Below are positions 1 to 5,007 of a stretch of DNA of 5,007 nucleotides, one piece after another. Made by a program: the position numbers and the translations under genes. The notes below the pieces were generated by a model, which was not told the DNA's origin, did not search any database, and saw only the letters and a program-made list of their open reading frames with translations. Each line of letters starts with the position of its first letter. The first letter of the stretch is position 1. The stretch comes from Candidatus Cloacimonadota bacterium (GTDB lineage: Bacteria; Cloacimonadota; Cloacimonadia; Cloacimonadales; JAIOQZ01): the NCBI GenBank assembly GCA_021106755.1, contig JAIOTM010000020.1, positions 1-5,007 of the forward strand, given 5' to 3'.

Positions 1-65
1 ACATCATCAATGGTATTAAGCTTTTTCTCGGCAATTAAACGTTTGATCTTATCATCTGAAAGCAT
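1..65 (-). CDS. N-terminus of probable IS256-family transposase (partial)
   Basis: Only the first 21 codons and part of the next are present; the frame runs off the left edge. The start is an ATG at 65-63 preceded by a perfect AGGAGG (75-70) four bases upstream. The peptide begins MLSDDKIKRLIAEKK and continues LNTIDDV. A short charged helix with an I-K-x-L-I-x-E-K pattern followed by a T-x-D-D-V/L segment is typical, from memory, of the first 20 residues of IS256-type DDE transposases, just before their conserved MLEAELDxHLGY block. That block would lie outside this window, so the call rests on a short stretch plus the IS-end-like sequence upstream. The alternative is a small phage early protein downstream of B. 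Confidence 0.55.
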   Translation of the reverse strand, partial: MLSDDKIKRLIAEKKLNTIDD

Positions 66-125
66 AGTTCCTCCTGAGACACTATTAGTTCTTCAGGAAG
101 TTTACACAATCTTTTTTACAGTCCC
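1..125 (-). mobile_element. End of a probable IS256-family insertion sequence (partial)
   Basis: Read on the minus strand, the ATPase gene stops matching its family right after Phe167. From about position 125 the sequence changes to one beginning GGGACTGTAAAAAAG and continuing ATTGTGTAAAC (110-100). From memory, ATTGTGTAAA also occurs in the terminal repeat of IS256. A transposase-like reading frame with a strong ribosome site begins 60 bp further in, the usual distance for this family. The boundary at 123-125 is inferred from where ATPase similarity ends. The other IS end and any 8-9 bp target duplication lie outside the window. The alternative is an ordinary phage gene following a naturally short ATPase. 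Confidence 0.6.
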
Positions 126-626
126 GAAATTGCATCTATCAAAGTAGTGACTATCAAGTGCTAATAGCTTACTTTTTGCGTCAGTCATGCCTATCAGCAC
201 GATTGTTGTTAAGGTTAGATCAACAATATCTCTAATACTACCGAGTATCTTCTGAGACCTGAATGCATAATCAATCTCATCAAGCACTATTACCAGATCA
301 CTGTAGTTCTCCAGTATTTCGGTTACTCGAGTAAATATTTCGCTGGTTGTTCCTTTGATTTTCAGTGATTGCATACCAAAATGCCGGTGAATCATTTCGA
401 GTAGCTTTGTAGCAAATGCCTTTGCTGTCATAGTCGCTTCCAGTCTCATGTAAATGTAATCGTTTTGGATTGATGTCTGACGAGCAAATCTGCTTTTGCC
501 TAGTCCCGGTGGACCGTAGATTAACCCAAGACCTACCATTTCGGTTTTAGGTCTTTTCTTCAGATAAGTAAATAGCTCTTCTGCTATTCTAACGTTGGAT
601 GTTTTTGCCAGTGAATATTCTCGCAT
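102..626 (-). CDS. MuB-like AAA+ transposition ATPase, truncated at the C-terminus
   Basis: This is the target-DNA-binding ATPase that partners the MuA-type transposase, delivering target DNA and stimulating strand transfer in an ATP-dependent way. Visible motifs are Walker A GPPGLGKS (residues 38-45), Walker B LVIVLDEID (111-119), a sensor-1-like strand IVLIGMTDA (142-150) and an arginine at R164 in YFDRCNF. Start: ATG at 626-624 with AGGAG (636-632) five bases upstream, 8 bp after the transposase stop codon, so the two are translated as one operon. At 174 residues it is short: related proteins are usually 220-310 residues and continue past the RCxF segment into a C-terminal helical domain. 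The last seven codons (GTVKKIV, 125-105) appear to come from an inserted IS end. The ATP-binding core is intact but the protein is probably defective or altered. Family call firm; truncation mechanism inferred. Confidence 0.85.
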   Translation of the reverse strand: MREYSLAKTSNVRIAEELFTYLKKRPKTEMVGLGLIYGPPGLGKSRFARQTSIQNDYIYMRLEATMTAKAFATKLLEMIHRHFGMQSLKIKGTTSEIFTRVTEILENYSDLVIVLDEIDYAFRSQKILGSIRDIVDLTLTTIVLIGMTDAKSKLLALDSHYFDRCNFGTVKKIV

Positions 627-631
627 TTGAT

Positions 632-636
632 CTCCT
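632..636 (-). promoter_or_regulatory. Ribosome binding site of the MuB-like gene
   Basis: AGGAG on the minus strand lies five bases from the ATG at 626-624 and overlaps the transposase stop codon (637-635). This overlap suggests translational coupling of B to A. The context AGGAGATCAAATG is identical to that of the repressor gene at 3047-3059. Confidence 0.7.
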
Positions 637-2650
637 ATTCAATTCCTATTCGTTTCAGTATCTTATCTAAATTCTCCAACCCTTGCTCTTCTGCATTCTT
701 CAGAAGTGGAACCGGTGGAGCTTCAGATATGTTGTGAGCAGTTCTTTCTGCTAACTTGTCTATTTCGATGTTAGTATCAATCGTAGCCTGATGAGTAATT
801 AGTTCCGATTCATTGAAAGCCGATTGTTGCACGTTGATAAGTGGCATTTCAAACTCCGAAATCGCTTCCTGAACCTGTTTTTGTAGAATTGCTGACTTCT
901 CTTTGACTTCCTTTTCCAGTCTCTTCTGATGTGCTAATTGCTTTTGCCATTGCTTTCTTGCTATTGGTTTGTTATCTGCGAGTTTTACAAATGGATGAGT
1001 TGATTTTCTCGCAAGTGCCTGGCAAATCTGCTTCTCATTCTGATCATACACTAGAATTGATCTCATATCCATCAAATCGTATCTGAGATAGACTTTCTTA
1101 CCTACATGATTCATAAGGTAGTCGTGATAGTAGAGGATATTAGCTAGCAGAATACCGTTTGGTTTTACCACTCGCTCTTCAACCTTCAGCATCATAAAGT
1201 TTAACTCGGCTGATTTGATTGCTCTATCTTCAGGAACTTCAGCTTTCCTGAATACATCAAGAGGAGTTTTGCCAGCGAGTCCTCCATGTGGTGTTCTACC
1301 GTAGAACTCCTGAAAATATACTGATATCAACTGCTTTGCATGTTCTATTGTCAGTGGTTCACGTTTTTTCAGGCTTCTAATCCACTTCTCATTACGCATT
1401 AGAAATGCCGGTTTATCAGCAATGCTTGCTCCTCTGAAAGTAGCCATGTACCTCTCAAAATCCTCCTGAAATGTTCGGAAGAATCTCTCTATCACTTTTG
1501 CTCTGGCATTATAGGCTTTGGCATATTCAACCTGGATATCTAATCGAGGGAAAATACCACACAACTCTTTCTCAAGGTCATGCTTTTCCCATTTCTCATG
1601 AAACAGTTTCGATTTGAAAGCCTTCCCATTATCCAGATAAACATACTTTGGTCTGCCTTTCCAATGCAAAATGCCACTTCTTAGAGCCATTAAGATATGC
1701 TCCGAGTCCTCTGTATTGGCAAGTGAAGCTCCTACTGGATACCTGCTTGCCCAATCAAAGAACAGAATCAGCATCATGCGTTTTGGTCTACCCGTTACCG
1801 GGTCAATAATATCAAATGCCAGCTTGTGACCGTCTCCAACCCAGACGTCGCCTACGTTTAAGCACTCTTCCCGAAGCAGGCTGATAAGATAATTGTCCTT
1901 TAAATGCTTATTACCTTTGCGAAGTAGATTCCACTGCTGAATATGATTATCTCGCCAGTTTTCACACCATCTGCGAAGTGCTCTTTCACTGGTGTGGGAT
2001 TGAATTGCTCCAAGTCTGGCCAGTTGCTTCAACTTTCTAGTTGCAGAGCCTATCTTGATTCTGTTTGCATCCAGTAGCAGTCCGAGTAGGAAGTTCTGTT
2101 CAATCTCAGTAGCTTTCATAGCACGTGATGCCTTGGACAACCGAGTTAGAACCTTGAAATCGCTTCCACTCTCTTCATAGCTTCTAAGCCACATCCGAAG
2201 AGTTCGCATAGTACGTTTACCTTCCAGATTGAATAAATCAGTTAGAAAATAGCCTGAATTGTAAGCATCCAGAACAGTTTCCAGAGCAGCTTTCTTGACT
2301 TTGCATTTGCTAAACTCCTTCAAGACGCTCTCGCACAACTCAGCCTTGAGCTGTGCCCTGTATAGCTCATGCTCCGGTATCTTAATTTGTGGTGTCAAAT
2401 CTGGTATCGTTGGGTCATACTGTACTACTTCGGCATTTACTACACTTGCCAGAGAATTTTCCTGTGGTTCCTTTTCTTGAGGAATCACATCCTCTGGAAC
2501 AAGAGAGTATTTCACTCTTCCACCCCTTGATAGAGGCTTAGATACGAAATTCCACTTTCTGGATTTAGTCATTCGATATGCAGAAGCCTGACTTACGCAA
2601 AAAACTTTTTTGATGTCAGTAATAGATAACTCCTGATAGTTCATGATCAT
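635..2650 (-). CDS. MuA-like DDE transposase
   Basis: This enzyme carries out donor cleavage and strand transfer at the element ends. From the ATG at 2650 it has 671 residues, close to Mu A (663). Domains in order: an N-terminal Mu-type winged helix-turn-helix (about 4-46, ELSITDIKKVFCVSQASAYR then a basic wing); a Lys/Pro/Glu linker; helical end-binding domains (about 95-250); an RNase H-fold catalytic core; a beta-barrel region (about 455-555); and a Lys/Gln-rich probable coiled coil (about 560-600) with a tail ending LKRIGIE. The catalytic triad is D273 (VGDGHK), D340 (YLDNGKAF) and E388 (KVIERFFRTF), all present, with 48 residues from second Asp to Glu. The ATG at 2650 overlaps the stop of the upstream small regulator as ATGA. 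A TTG at 2662 and an ATG at 2644 are alternatives; the ribosome site (GAAGAGAA) is weak, fitting coupling. No frameshift or internal stop is seen. Confidence 0.93.
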   Translation of the reverse strand: MIMNYQELSITDIKKVFCVSQASAYRMTKSRKWNFVSKPLSRGGRVKYSLVPEDVIPQEKEPQENSLASVVNAEVVQYDPTIPDLTPQIKIPEHELYRAQLKAELCESVLKEFSKCKVKKAALETVLDAYNSGYFLTDLFNLEGKRTMRTLRMWLRSYEESGSDFKVLTRLSKASRAMKATEIEQNFLLGLLLDANRIKIGSATRKLKQLARLGAIQSHTSERALRRWCENWRDNHIQQWNLLRKGNKHLKDNYLISLLREECLNVGDVWVGDGHKLAFDIIDPVTGRPKRMMLILFFDWASRYPVGASLANTEDSEHILMALRSGILHWKGRPKYVYLDNGKAFKSKLFHEKWEKHDLEKELCGIFPRLDIQVEYAKAYNARAKVIERFFRTFQEDFERYMATFRGASIADKPAFLMRNEKWIRSLKKREPLTIEHAKQLISVYFQEFYGRTPHGGLAGKTPLDVFRKAEVPEDRAIKSAELNFMMLKVEERVVKPNGILLANILYYHDYLMNHVGKKVYLRYDLMDMRSILVYDQNEKQICQALARKSTHPFVKLADNKPIARKQWQKQLAHQKRLEKEVKEKSAILQKQVQEAISEFEMPLINVQQSAFNESELITHQATIDTNIEIDKLAERTAHNISEAPPVPLLKNAEEQGLENLDKILKRIGIE

Positions 2651-2889
2651 TTCTCTTCGCAACCTTGCAATGATTTCTTGGTGTACTTGTTATATGTTTT
2701 ATGGATTTCACCTAGCTCCGGTTGAAGTATTTTGATAAATTCATCTCCTCTATTCATTCCCATCTGGTCATTTATAAAATAATCAATTGATCTGCGAGAG
2801 ACGCATAGCATCTTAGCTATGCCTATGGTAGAGAGACTTTTAAGTGCGATTGCAGACTTAATCTCGGCTGGTTTATAACGTGATTTCAT
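2647..2889 (-). CDS. Ner-like small helix-turn-helix early regulator
   Basis: An 80-residue basic protein occupying the position of Mu ner: first gene of the early operon, divergent from the repressor and directly upstream of the transposase. A helix-turn-helix is visible at about residues 17-42 (ALKSLSTIGIAKMLCVSRRS followed by IDYFINDQMG), followed by a segment (DEFIKILQPELGEI) as in small Cro/Ner-type DNA-binding proteins, and a Lys-rich tail. Start: ATG at 2889-2887 with perfect AGGAGG (2900-2895) five bases upstream. Its TGA overlaps the transposase ATG. By analogy with Mu it should bind between the early and repressor promoters, lowering both once lytic development begins; the facing repeats at 2911-2982 are the natural candidate operators. 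Ner is assigned by position and fold, not by close sequence identity; a MerR/Xis-like small regulator is less likely. Confidence 0.75.
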   Translation of the reverse strand: MKSRYKPAEIKSAIALKSLSTIGIAKMLCVSRRSIDYFINDQMGMNRGDEFIKILQPELGEIHKTYNKYTKKSLQGCEEK

Positions 2890-2910
2890 TGGAACCTCCT
2901 AATTTTTCTA

Positions 2911-2982
2911 TTGACATACTTCGCAATGTTGTAAACCATGTAGAAGTGATGCAACGTTTATATATTCCTGCGAAGACGTCAA
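2911..2982. repeat. Facing imperfect inverted repeats: candidate operator/promoter pair
   Basis: The plus strand at 2911-2936 reads TTGAC-A-T-A-CTTCGCA, then after a short variable segment TAAAC. The minus strand from 2982 to 2956 reads TTGAC-G-T-CTTCGCA, then TAAAC after a similar segment. About 18 of 26 positions agree, in blocks of 5, 1, 7 and 5. The arms point at each other across a 19-bp centre. Each begins with a -35-like TTGAC, so they may be two face-to-face promoters: plus strand toward the repressor, minus strand toward ner. They could also be two copies of a binding site for Ner or the repressor. The -10 spacing is poor in both arms (12-14 bp), so the binding-site reading is somewhat better supported. 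Confidence 0.6.
2957..2982 (-). promoter_or_regulatory. Candidate early promoter for the ner-A-B operon
   Basis: On the minus strand TTGACG (2982-2977) precedes an AT-rich box TATATA/TATAAA (2964-2957). The spacing from TTGACG is only 12-14 bp. An alternative -35, TTTCCT (2987-2982), gives 17 bp to TATATA but matches the consensus at only three positions. The location, 68 bp or more upstream of the ner start, suits an early promoter. The call rests on position and the AT-rich box more than on a good consensus match. Confidence 0.35.
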
Positions 2983-3014
2983 GGAAAATTTGCCGTCACT
3001 GGCAAGTTCCTGAC
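2978..3014. repeat. Imperfect palindrome upstream of the repressor gene
   Basis: The left arm GTCAAGGAAAATTTGCC (2978-2994) and right arm GGCAAGTTCCTGAC (3001-3014) are reverse complements apart from three bases missing from the right arm and one mismatch. The inner TTGCC/GGCAA is perfect around a 6-base centre GTCACT. The palindrome lies 43 bp before the repressor ATG and overlaps arm 2 of the facing repeats by five bases. Length, symmetry and position fit an operator for the dimeric LexA-like repressor controlling itself and the early operon. An RNA hairpin in the repressor leader is possible. Confidence 0.5.
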
Positions 3015-3044
3015 AGTGCATAGTTTAGTTCAAAAAGGGACTGA

Positions 3045-3051
3045 TAAGGAG
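3045..3051 (+). promoter_or_regulatory. Ribosome binding site of the repressor gene
   Basis: TAAGGAG ends five bases before the ATG at 3057-3059. This fixes the repressor start and leaves a 167-bp non-coding control region between the two divergent genes. Confidence 0.8.
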
Positions 3052-3056
3052 ATCAA

Positions 3057-3785
3057 ATGGACATTAAAGACCGGCTACTTGCGTTCGTAAATACTCCCGG
3101 CATAAAGCGTTCCGAATTTGCCAGAGCTATTGATGTAACCCAGAGCAATGTATCGGATTGGCTTAACAGAAAGAAGCCAAGTAAGCCTTCGCCACCTGCG
3201 ATGGATAGAATCAATGAAATATATGGTTTAAACCTTAATTGGTTGATTACTGGTAGAGGAACTATGCATATTTCTGATTCCGATGGAAAACTATTTGGAG
3301 AGGGCAATGACAAAGGATTGGAAGAACTCTCCGGTAACGGATCGGTGTATCAGCACAAACTGAATCCTTTCGATTCCAGGAACATTACACTGCCAATTTA
3401 TGGCGAGATTGCTGCCGGTGATTCACTGGATGGCATTGAAACCGAGCCAATGAAATATATTGAGATTCCCAAAGCATACTTATCGGACACACAGGACACC
3501 TATCTTGCTCTAAGAACCAATGGGGATAGTATGTCGCCGAAAATTATGAATGGTGATATTGTCGTGATTCATGAGAGACAGGATATTGTGAATCTGCATA
3601 GGAAAATCTGTGCATGCCAGACACCGGATGGCGTTACTCTCAAGAAAGTGCAATTTGATTCGGATAAAAAGCGAATACTGCTGAGACCACTAAATCAGAA
3701 TTTCGATGTGATTACTATCGAAGAATATGAGCTGAAGTCTTTCAGGATTCTTGGTGAGATGTCACACCTGTTCAGGATAATTTAA
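3057..3785 (+). CDS. LexA/CI-like phage repressor (XRE helix-turn-helix plus S24 peptidase)
   Basis: This 242-residue cytosolic repressor should keep the Mu-like element dormant by binding the control region just upstream. Residues 1-67 form an XRE/Cro-CI type DNA-binding domain (KRSEFARAIDVTQSNVSDWL, then LNLNWLITGRG, the usual end of this domain). After a linker, residues 111-242 are an S24 (LexA-like) domain. It has LPIYGEIAAGDS with a likely Ala120-Gly121 cleavage site, the catalytic serine S158 in NGDSMSPKI, and the general-base lysine K196 in GVTLKKV. The Ser-Lys distance of 38 matches LexA (37). All parts needed for RecA-stimulated self-cleavage are present, so SOS induction is a fair inference. 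The Mu c repressor does not work this way. The gene is divergent from ner-A-B, as in Mu, and a hairpin terminator follows 38 bp after the stop. Length and motifs are complete; nothing is broken. Confidence 0.92.
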   Translation: MDIKDRLLAFVNTPGIKRSEFARAIDVTQSNVSDWLNRKKPSKPSPPAMDRINEIYGLNLNWLITGRGTMHISDSDGKLFGEGNDKGLEELSGNGSVYQHKLNPFDSRNITLPIYGEIAAGDSLDGIETEPMKYIEIPKAYLSDTQDTYLALRTNGDSMSPKIMNGDIVVIHERQDIVNLHRKICACQTPDGVTLKKVQFDSDKKRILLRPLNQNFDVITIEEYELKSFRILGEMSHLFRII

Positions 3786-3822
3786 AATGAGTAGTACTAT
3801 TAAAATTTGCTCTTTTTACAAT

Positions 3823-3857
3823 AAGCCTGTTTATGATAAACTCTAAAACAGGCTTTT
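3823..3857 (+). terminator. Intrinsic terminator after the repressor gene
   Basis: A perfect 10-bp stem pairs AAGCCTGTTT (3823-3832) with AAACAGGCTT (3846-3855) around a 13-base loop, followed by a short T-run (TTTT at 3854-3857, two of them in the stem). It lies 38 bp after the repressor stop and between two convergent genes: the minus-strand stop at 3881 is 24 bp beyond. The T-run favours plus-strand reading, but the symmetric stem may also stop the leftward operon from the right. Confidence 0.75.
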
Positions 3858-3880
3858 AGGGTACATTTAAAGATAAAAAA

Positions 3881-4093
3881 CTATAACTTCTGAATTGCTT
3901 CCAAATAGCTTTTGAAAATGTTATTTGTTTCTGGATTGAGGTGTTTCGATCCTTCAATAATGTCGTTGAGAAGCGTTGTGTTTTCACCAAGCTCCCTAGA
4001 ATTCTGCAACGTAACCCTTTCTTTTCTTTCATCAAGGATTGTTTGTATTTCAGTGTTTGATACACCAAAATAACATTTATTTTCATCACTCAT
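3881..4093 (-). CDS. Small hypothetical protein, last gene of the AT-rich operon
   Basis: A 70-residue protein I do not recognise. It is charged and probably all-helical, with no signal peptide, membrane segment or cysteine motif beyond a single Cys. The start ATG (4093-4091) has AGGAG (4104-4100) six bases upstream and overlaps the end of the preceding gene by 8 bp (ATGAGTGA), a typical coupled arrangement that supports real translation. A second frame of similar length overlaps this region but lacks the coupling and ribosome site. Its small size and end-of-operon position would suit a regulatory or partner protein for its larger neighbour, but nothing in the sequence shows a function. Confidence 0.65.
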   Translation of the reverse strand: MSDENKCYFGVSNTEIQTILDERKERVTLQNSRELGENTTLLNDIIEGSKHLNPETNNIFKSYLEAIQKL

Positions 4094-4646
4094 GAATTTC
4101 TCCTATTTCGTTAAACTTTACTATTCCTAGTGTTTCGTAAGCCAGCATCATTGCTTCGAATGACACCTCATTATATTGTAATACAAAAAACAATAAATCA
4201 AAATATTTTCCTTCAAAATCAAGCTGAATTTCACTCAATTTATCTTCTCCCACTCTACGAGCTATGTGGTTGCTTAAGCCAGAAACAAACAAAAATACTG
4301 CAAACTCTAGATTTATTTTTTCAGTGAACTCTTTATTGTCAACAAAAAAAGGCTTAAGCTTTAAAATCCAGTATCCATATAGAGCAATTTTTTTTAGAGG
4401 GGATAGACGAATCTGATTGTGGAATTGCTTATATTGATACTTTGTCATATCAACTTGGATAATAGCCTTTATAATAGATTTACGGCAAAATTTTATTTCA
4501 TTCACGTCAACTCCTTTTGGAGCTAGCACTTTTTTATAAAATATATTCCATATTTCACTCAATTCCTCAATTTCGCAAAATATTTCACCATCACTCATAT
4601 CTTCATAGGGGTGAAAACTTCTCTTTCTTTTAAATAAATTTTTCAA
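4086..4646 (-). CDS. Hypothetical protein, middle gene of the AT-rich operon
   Basis: A 186-residue protein of no family I recognise. The basic N-terminus (MKNLFKRKR) is followed by aromatic, Lys- and Glu-rich helical sequence. A hydrophobic patch near residues 111-126 (INLEFAVFLFVSGL) is too short and interrupted for a confident membrane segment, so a soluble helical protein is more likely. The start is a TTG at 4646-4644, chosen because AAGGAG (4659-4654) sits seven bases upstream; the next in-frame ATG at residue 17 has no comparable site. It lies 38 bp after the partial gene upstream and overlaps the small gene downstream by 8 bp, so the three are probably one transcript. Composition is clearly richer in A+T than in the Mu-like genes. 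Confidence 0.7.
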   Translation of the reverse strand: MKNLFKRKRSFHPYEDMSDGEIFCEIEELSEIWNIFYKKVLAPKGVDVNEIKFCRKSIIKAIIQVDMTKYQYKQFHNQIRLSPLKKIALYGYWILKLKPFFVDNKEFTEKINLEFAVFLFVSGLSNHIARRVGEDKLSEIQLDFEGKYFDLLFFVLQYNEVSFEAMMLAYETLGIVKFNEIGEIHE

Positions 4647-4653
4647 TCTGATA

Positions 4654-4659
4654 CTCCTT
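4654..4659 (-). promoter_or_regulatory. Ribosome binding site that supports a TTG start
   Basis: AAGGAG on the minus strand is seven bases from the TTG at 4646-4644. This is the best-placed ribosome site in the region and decides in favour of the TTG start over the ATG 16 codons later. Confidence 0.65.
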
Positions 4660-4684
4660 ATTTCAATAACTCTATATTGATAAT

Positions 4685-5007
4685 TTATTGTTCTTTTATT
4701 ACAACACTGCCTTTTTCATCATATATTTCATTCCAAAGAGATGCAATATTTTTATTACCATCGTCAGGAACAACAATATGTCTTGCTAGGTTACTATCCA
4801 AAAAAAGCTGCTCTGACTTGAACGGCAATCCCATTTTAGATGCTACCAACTCTTTGCCTATAAATGATTTATAATTTATAGCTTCAATGAAATATGTTAT
4901 GCTTCTGATTCCATAGGTGAAGTTGGTTAACGAAATGAATTTTAGGAGGGATTTTGGAATGACCTCTAAACTTGGGAATCTAGCCAAAAGAAGTGAAGTA
5001 GCTATGC
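4685..5007 (-). CDS. C-terminal part of an unrecognised larger protein (partial)
   Basis: The minus-strand frame is open from the right edge of the window to the TAA at 4687-4685, giving the last 107 residues or so. A TTG inside it (4987-4985) is unlikely to be a start because the frame continues upstream and no ribosome site precedes it. Visible sequence runs LARFPSLEVIPKSLLKFISL, then YGIRSITYFIEAINYKSFIG, and near the end NLARHIVVPDDGNKNIASLW. The compact helical pattern with a G-[IV]-R-S-[IL] motif is reminiscent of the lid region of AAA+ ATPases, but no Walker motif is in view and this is a weak impression. It is the first visible gene of the AT-rich operon; the gap to the next start is 38 bp. 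No function can be assigned. Confidence 0.7.
   Translation of the reverse strand, partial: IATSLLLARFPSLEVIPKSLLKFISLTNFTYGIRSITYFIEAINYKSFIGKELVASKMGLPFKSEQLFLDSNLARHIVVPDDGNKNIASLWNEIYDEKGSVVIKEQ

Larger units (their letters stand above)
126..3865 (-). mobile_element. Left, regulatory part of a Mu-like transposable prophage or transposon (approximate bounds)
   Basis: Gene order repressor (opposite strand), ner, A, B reproduces the left end of phage Mu, here inverted so the early genes read leftward. The left side is cut at about 126 by the inferred IS; the rest of the element should resume beyond that IS. The right bound is a guess. A strand-reversed TGTACCC at 3865-3859 has the TGTA opening seen at Mu-type ends; TGTAAAAAG at 3820-3812 is an alternative. 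I could not find convincing repeated transposase-binding sites there. The fall in GC after the terminator supports a junction in 3786-3880. No structural genes are visible, so a full prophage cannot be told from a Mu-derived transposon. Confidence 0.6.

Noticed and set aside
102..122. An A-AAA-AAG heptamer in frame near the end of the ATPase gene, the same as the dnaX slippery sequence, suggesting programmed -1 frameshifting.
   Set aside because: The -1 frame adds only eight residues before a stop, no restored ATPase domain results, and the stretch is better explained as the end of an inserted IS.
35..122. A +1 frame continuing the ATPase for about 24 residues to a stop at 35, as if one A were lost from the A6 run.
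   Set aside because: The continuation does not resemble the C-terminal domain of MuB-like proteins to my eye and would overlap a gene with a perfect ribosome site; the IS explanation is simpler.
2911..2939. A textbook plus-strand promoter for the repressor based on the perfect TTGACA at 2911-2916.
   Set aside because: At 16-18 bp spacing the -10 is only AACCAT (three of six matches), so I kept TTGACA only as part of the inverted repeat.
3053..3313. A minus-strand frame of 86 codons overlapping the start of the repressor gene.
   Set aside because: It is antisense to the conserved XRE domain, has no ribosome site and no recognisable domain.
3787..3846. A 19-codon plus-strand frame starting right after the repressor stop.
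   Set aside because: No ribosome site, very short, and it runs into the terminator stem; likely chance.
1..5007. CRISPR arrays, tRNA or rRNA genes, riboswitches.
   Set aside because: I saw no regularly spaced repeats and no tRNA-like cloverleaf or conserved rRNA blocks on either strand.

Overview
The window carries the regulatory and transposition end of a Mu-like transposable prophage (or Mu-derived transposon). It is flanked on one side by what looks like an IS256-family insertion sequence and on the other by an AT-rich cluster of three unrecognised genes. The host is bacterial: Shine-Dalgarno sites are strong, genes are tightly packed, and start codons are ATG or TTG. Composition is mid-to-low GC, about 43-45% in lines I counted inside the Mu-like genes and about 25-32% in lines counted from 3901 onward. 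The protein style made me think of the Bacteroidota/Ignavibacteriota/Chlorobi group, but this is an impression and not something the sequence proves.

Layout, left to right. Positions 1-125 look like the end of an IS256-type element, with the first 21 codons of its transposase on the minus strand (start at 65). It appears to have cut off the 3' end of a MuB-like AAA+ ATPase gene (102-626, minus). Next come the MuA-like DDE transposase (635-2650, minus) and a small Ner-like helix-turn-helix regulator (2647-2889, minus). The last two overlap by ATGA, and these genes form one early operon reading leftward. A 167-bp control region (2890-3056) holds two sets of inverted repeats. It separates the operon from a divergent LexA-like (XRE + S24 peptidase) repressor at 3057-3785 on the plus strand. 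A clear hairpin terminator follows at 3823-3857.

After the terminator, composition drops and gene style changes. Three minus-strand genes (4685-5007 partial, 4086-4646, 3881-4093) form a compact operon of unknown function that ends against the terminator. I read this as host or accessory DNA outside the left end of the Mu-like element, with the junction probably between 3786 and 3880.

How it works together: the order repressor / ner / A / B with divergent control is that of phage Mu. The repressor should silence the early operon in the lysogen. Unlike the Mu c repressor, it retains the Ser/Lys and Ala-Gly features of RecA-stimulated self-cleavage, so induction by DNA damage is plausible. Ner would damp both promoters. 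A and B would carry out replicative transposition. Because B has lost its C-terminal part, this copy is probably impaired.
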